A stretch of 38,439 nucleotides of DNA from Clostridiales bacterium (GTDB taxonomy: Bacteria > Bacillota > Clostridia > Caldicoprobacterales > DTU083), in NCBI GenBank assembly GCA_012839095.1, contig DUOA01000158.1, positions 1-38,439 on the forward strand, in the 5' to 3' direction. This document shows positions 36,576 to 38,439 of the stretch, in pieces. The stretch's first letter is position 1, and every line of letters starts with the position of its first letter. The position numbers and the translations under genes were made by a program. The notes under the pieces are model-generated. The model saw only the letters and a list, made by a program, of their open reading frames with translations, made no database searches and was not told the DNA's origin.

Positions 36576-36614
36576 TGTTTCAGGCTGTAAGCGAACAGCC
36601 AACAGCCTGAAACA
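36576..36614 (-). other. Stem-loop between binding-protein and GH172 genes
   Basis: A perfect 13-bp stem (TGTTTCAGGCTGT and its complement) with a 13-nt loop stands 45 nt after the binding-protein stop. The sequence following on the minus strand is only moderately T-rich, so it is either a weak terminator or an mRNA-stabilising element. The remainder of the 36541-36658 gap shows no gene. Confidence 0.7.
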
Positions 36615-36658
36615 AACTATAAATAACGCTTTAACCAGTCTCTGTAAAGCAGAGTGAA

Positions 36659-38332
36659 CTAATTGTTAAAGTATCTGTCTGCAGCTGCATTGTATATATC
36701 AAGAACACGTTGCAGATCATAGGAGTTCTTAAAAGTATCCATAAAGCTGTCCCATTCATCCATGCTTACGTCTCCACTGATAAAGTCAGCCTGCATCTGA
36801 GATGTATAGGTAACCAGTTGGGTAAGAATGGAGGAAGCTTCTTCATTTTCCTCGGCTGTAAGCTTAATGGCAGGTGAATCATATGTTGGCGGGATATATT
36901 CGTTGGGCCAGCTCAGGTTTCTGAAGAACTCGGTATCTAATACCGGTACTTCTTCATACTTGCCGCCGAAGTATGTGTAATCGGGAATCGGGAAGGAGAT
37001 TGCCCTTGCCTTATTGTCCTGAATTACACGGATTCCGGGGTTTGCTCTGCCGCTTCGGTCATTCCATAGGCCATATTTGTCTGCAACCTTGGAAGGATCA
37101 TCTGTCTCATAAAACTCATCTATGAATTTCTTTTCTCCGTCAACTATGTTATAGGTTACGCCTTCGATTCCCCAGGAGGTAATTTCATATACCTCAGGTA
37201 AAAACTGAAGATCAATGAGCTTAACCAGCAGTTCAGGATGCTCTGTTTCCGCATTAACACTATGGATGGTCCAACCCATAAGCTCAACTGTGTTTGCTCT
37301 GGTAAATCCCTGCCATGCTTTTCCATATCCTTCAGCATTGGGAACCAAGGCAGATACAAAGGTTCTGTCTCTCGCATCCCTGGTATACTCAGAAGCGTGC
37401 GTTCTCCAGGCATTCATTAACATAAAGTTTTCTTCATTAAGCATCTTGGTCTTTATAGTGTCTACTGTGTCGATTATATATTCCGGATCGAGTAAGCCTT
37501 CTGCATACAACTTGTGCAGGTACTCCACACCCATTTTATACTCATCATGCAAGCCGGCAAAGGTATATTCATCACCGTCCCAGTATAAGGTGCCTGCTCC
37601 ATCAAGGTTGGCATAAATTTGGTAGGCATAAAATACCGGGAAAATTCCTGCATAATTGGTATTTATGGGGAAGGAGTTAGGATATTTCTCCTTGAACTGC
37701 TTTGCCGCCTGATACCATCCATCCAGTGTGTCAGGTATTTCAATGCCTTCTCTCTGGAATGCAGTATAGTTAAACATAGCATTATTCTGGAGATCAGGAG
37801 CTCTGTCGGGATCTGTAATAGGCAATATTATCTGGTAAATACCGGGTATCATACCATTGTCCATGGTTATAGTTGCTCTGCCGTCCTTAGCCTGATCCAC
37901 AAGAGCCATATAGTTGGGCATGTCATATTTGGCAAAATCCAAGAAGTAACCTTCATTTGCCATATCCGTATAGTTATACAGGAAGGGAAGCAGGAAGTAA
38001 TCAGGTAAATCACCGCTGGTCAGCAGAATGCTCATTTTGTCATCATACTCAGCATTGGGCACATAGTTAAATTTTATATCAATTTTCATACCCATAAGCT
38101 CTTCCATCTTGTCCAGCCAGGCCAAGTGCGCAGGTGTTGTTGAATCATCTACGCCTCTGCCGTTTACCATAGCAGTAAAACTAAAGGTATCCAAATCAGG
38201 GCCTTCTTCAGTTGGTACCGGTTCACCGGTTTCAGATGGTTTGTCTGTCGGACTATCTGCAGGGCTGCCGGTACATCCTGCGACAGACAGCATCATTACC
38301 AGTACGAGCAGCAATATAATGCTCTTTTTCAT
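36659..38332 (-). CDS. Large solute-binding lipoprotein, LplA type
   Basis: The 557-residue product begins with a lipoprotein signal whose lipobox SVAGC places the lipidated Cys at residue 20, followed by a Ser/Pro/Thr/Glu-rich linker (about 21-47). The mature part has features of the large sugar-binding proteins of the LplA/YtcQ group: an early PAHLAWLDKMEELMGMKID stretch, DLPDYFLLP and a C-terminal ELLVKLIDLQF segment. These usually work with LplB and LplC permeases, which would lie to the right of the window if present. Ligands in this group include complex oligosaccharides such as uronides and xylan or mannan fragments. AGGAGG precedes the ATG. The GH172, UroD-like and phosphoesterase genes follow it in the same direction. 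Confidence 0.92.
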   Translation of the reverse strand: MKKSIILLLVLVMMLSVAGCTGSPADSPTDKPSETGEPVPTEEGPDLDTFSFTAMVNGRGVDDSTTPAHLAWLDKMEELMGMKIDIKFNYVPNAEYDDKMSILLTSGDLPDYFLLPFLYNYTDMANEGYFLDFAKYDMPNYMALVDQAKDGRATITMDNGMIPGIYQIILPITDPDRAPDLQNNAMFNYTAFQREGIEIPDTLDGWYQAAKQFKEKYPNSFPINTNYAGIFPVFYAYQIYANLDGAGTLYWDGDEYTFAGLHDEYKMGVEYLHKLYAEGLLDPEYIIDTVDTIKTKMLNEENFMLMNAWRTHASEYTRDARDRTFVSALVPNAEGYGKAWQGFTRANTVELMGWTIHSVNAETEHPELLVKLIDLQFLPEVYEITSWGIEGVTYNIVDGEKKFIDEFYETDDPSKVADKYGLWNDRSGRANPGIRVIQDNKARAISFPIPDYTYFGGKYEEVPVLDTEFFRNLSWPNEYIPPTYDSPAIKLTAEENEEASSILTQLVTYTSQMQADFISGDVSMDEWDSFMDTFKNSYDLQRVLDIYNAAADRYFNN

Positions 38333-38364
38333 TAATAGAACCTCCTAAAAATATTTGCTTATAA

Positions 38365-38384
38365 AACAATGTTAATACATTGTT
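38365..38384. promoter_or_regulatory. Palindrome upstream of the LplA-type gene
   Basis: AACAATGT and ACATTGTT are 8-bp arms with a 4-nt spacer, 33-52 nt before the start codon. On the minus strand the sequence TATAAC lies against it and may be a -10. It could be an operator or a leader hairpin; the factor is unknown. The remaining DNA up to 38439 is A/T-rich, with no gene seen. Confidence 0.45.
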
Positions 38385-38439
38385 ATAGCTGTACTTAAAA
38401 TCCTGGCAGGTAACCAGAAAATATATCCAAGAATATTAA

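Overview
The window (roughly mid-GC DNA, mostly minus-strand genes) looks like a chromosome segment of an anaerobic, low-to-mid-GC Gram-positive bacterium of the class Clostridia. The evidence is the pgk-tpiA-gpmI-eno-secG-rnr order, a Rex redox repressor, a Firmicutes-type class II galT, a DUF362/ferredoxin protein, AGGAGG-type ribosome binding sites almost everywhere and occasional TTG/GTG starts. The family or genus cannot be fixed from the sequence alone. No rRNA, tRNA, CRISPR array, insertion sequence or phage gene was seen.

Region 1 (about 0.1-7.8 kb, minus strand) is the lower glycolytic operon pgk, tpiA, gpmI, eno, followed by secG and, after an intrinsic terminator, rnr. The usual first gene, gap, is absent: a trmL-type tRNA methyltransferase lies upstream instead. 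Region 2 (7.8-17.7 kb) is housekeeping and sugar metabolism: trmL, a DegV protein, L-lactate dehydrogenase, galactokinase, divergent galT, a DUF362 iron-sulfur protein overlapping a rhomboid protease, a short mannose-6-phosphate isomerase, and rex. Region 3 (17.8-21.9 kb) has an ABC-F ATPase convergent with an aconitase; the aconitase promoter is overlaid by a palindrome.

Region 4 (21.9-38.4 kb) is an accessory carbohydrate-utilisation locus. A ROK sugar kinase and a GntR/UTRA regulator (minus) diverge from a 581-residue mannose-6-phosphate isomerase with an extra N-terminal domain and a GH38 alpha-mannosidase (plus). The control region between them carries four copies of TGTATTTACA (or its complement) in two pairs, each pair spaced exactly 42 bp. 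Convergent to this, on the minus strand, are a sugar ABC importer (lipoprotein plus two permeases, no ATPase) and a second cluster: a large LplA-type lipoprotein, a GH172 (DUF2961) enzyme, two UroD/MtaA-fold proteins and a calcineurin-like phosphoesterase.

A working model: mannose-containing oligosaccharides enter by the ABC importers, are cut in the cytoplasm by GH38 and possibly GH172, mannose is phosphorylated by the ROK kinase and isomerised to fructose 6-phosphate, which feeds the glycolytic genes also present here. The least understood part, and the best candidate for a new system, is the UroD-like pair with the phosphoesterase and GH172 enzyme: these have no obvious role in simple mannose catabolism and suggest a modified glycan substrate. 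This part is inference.
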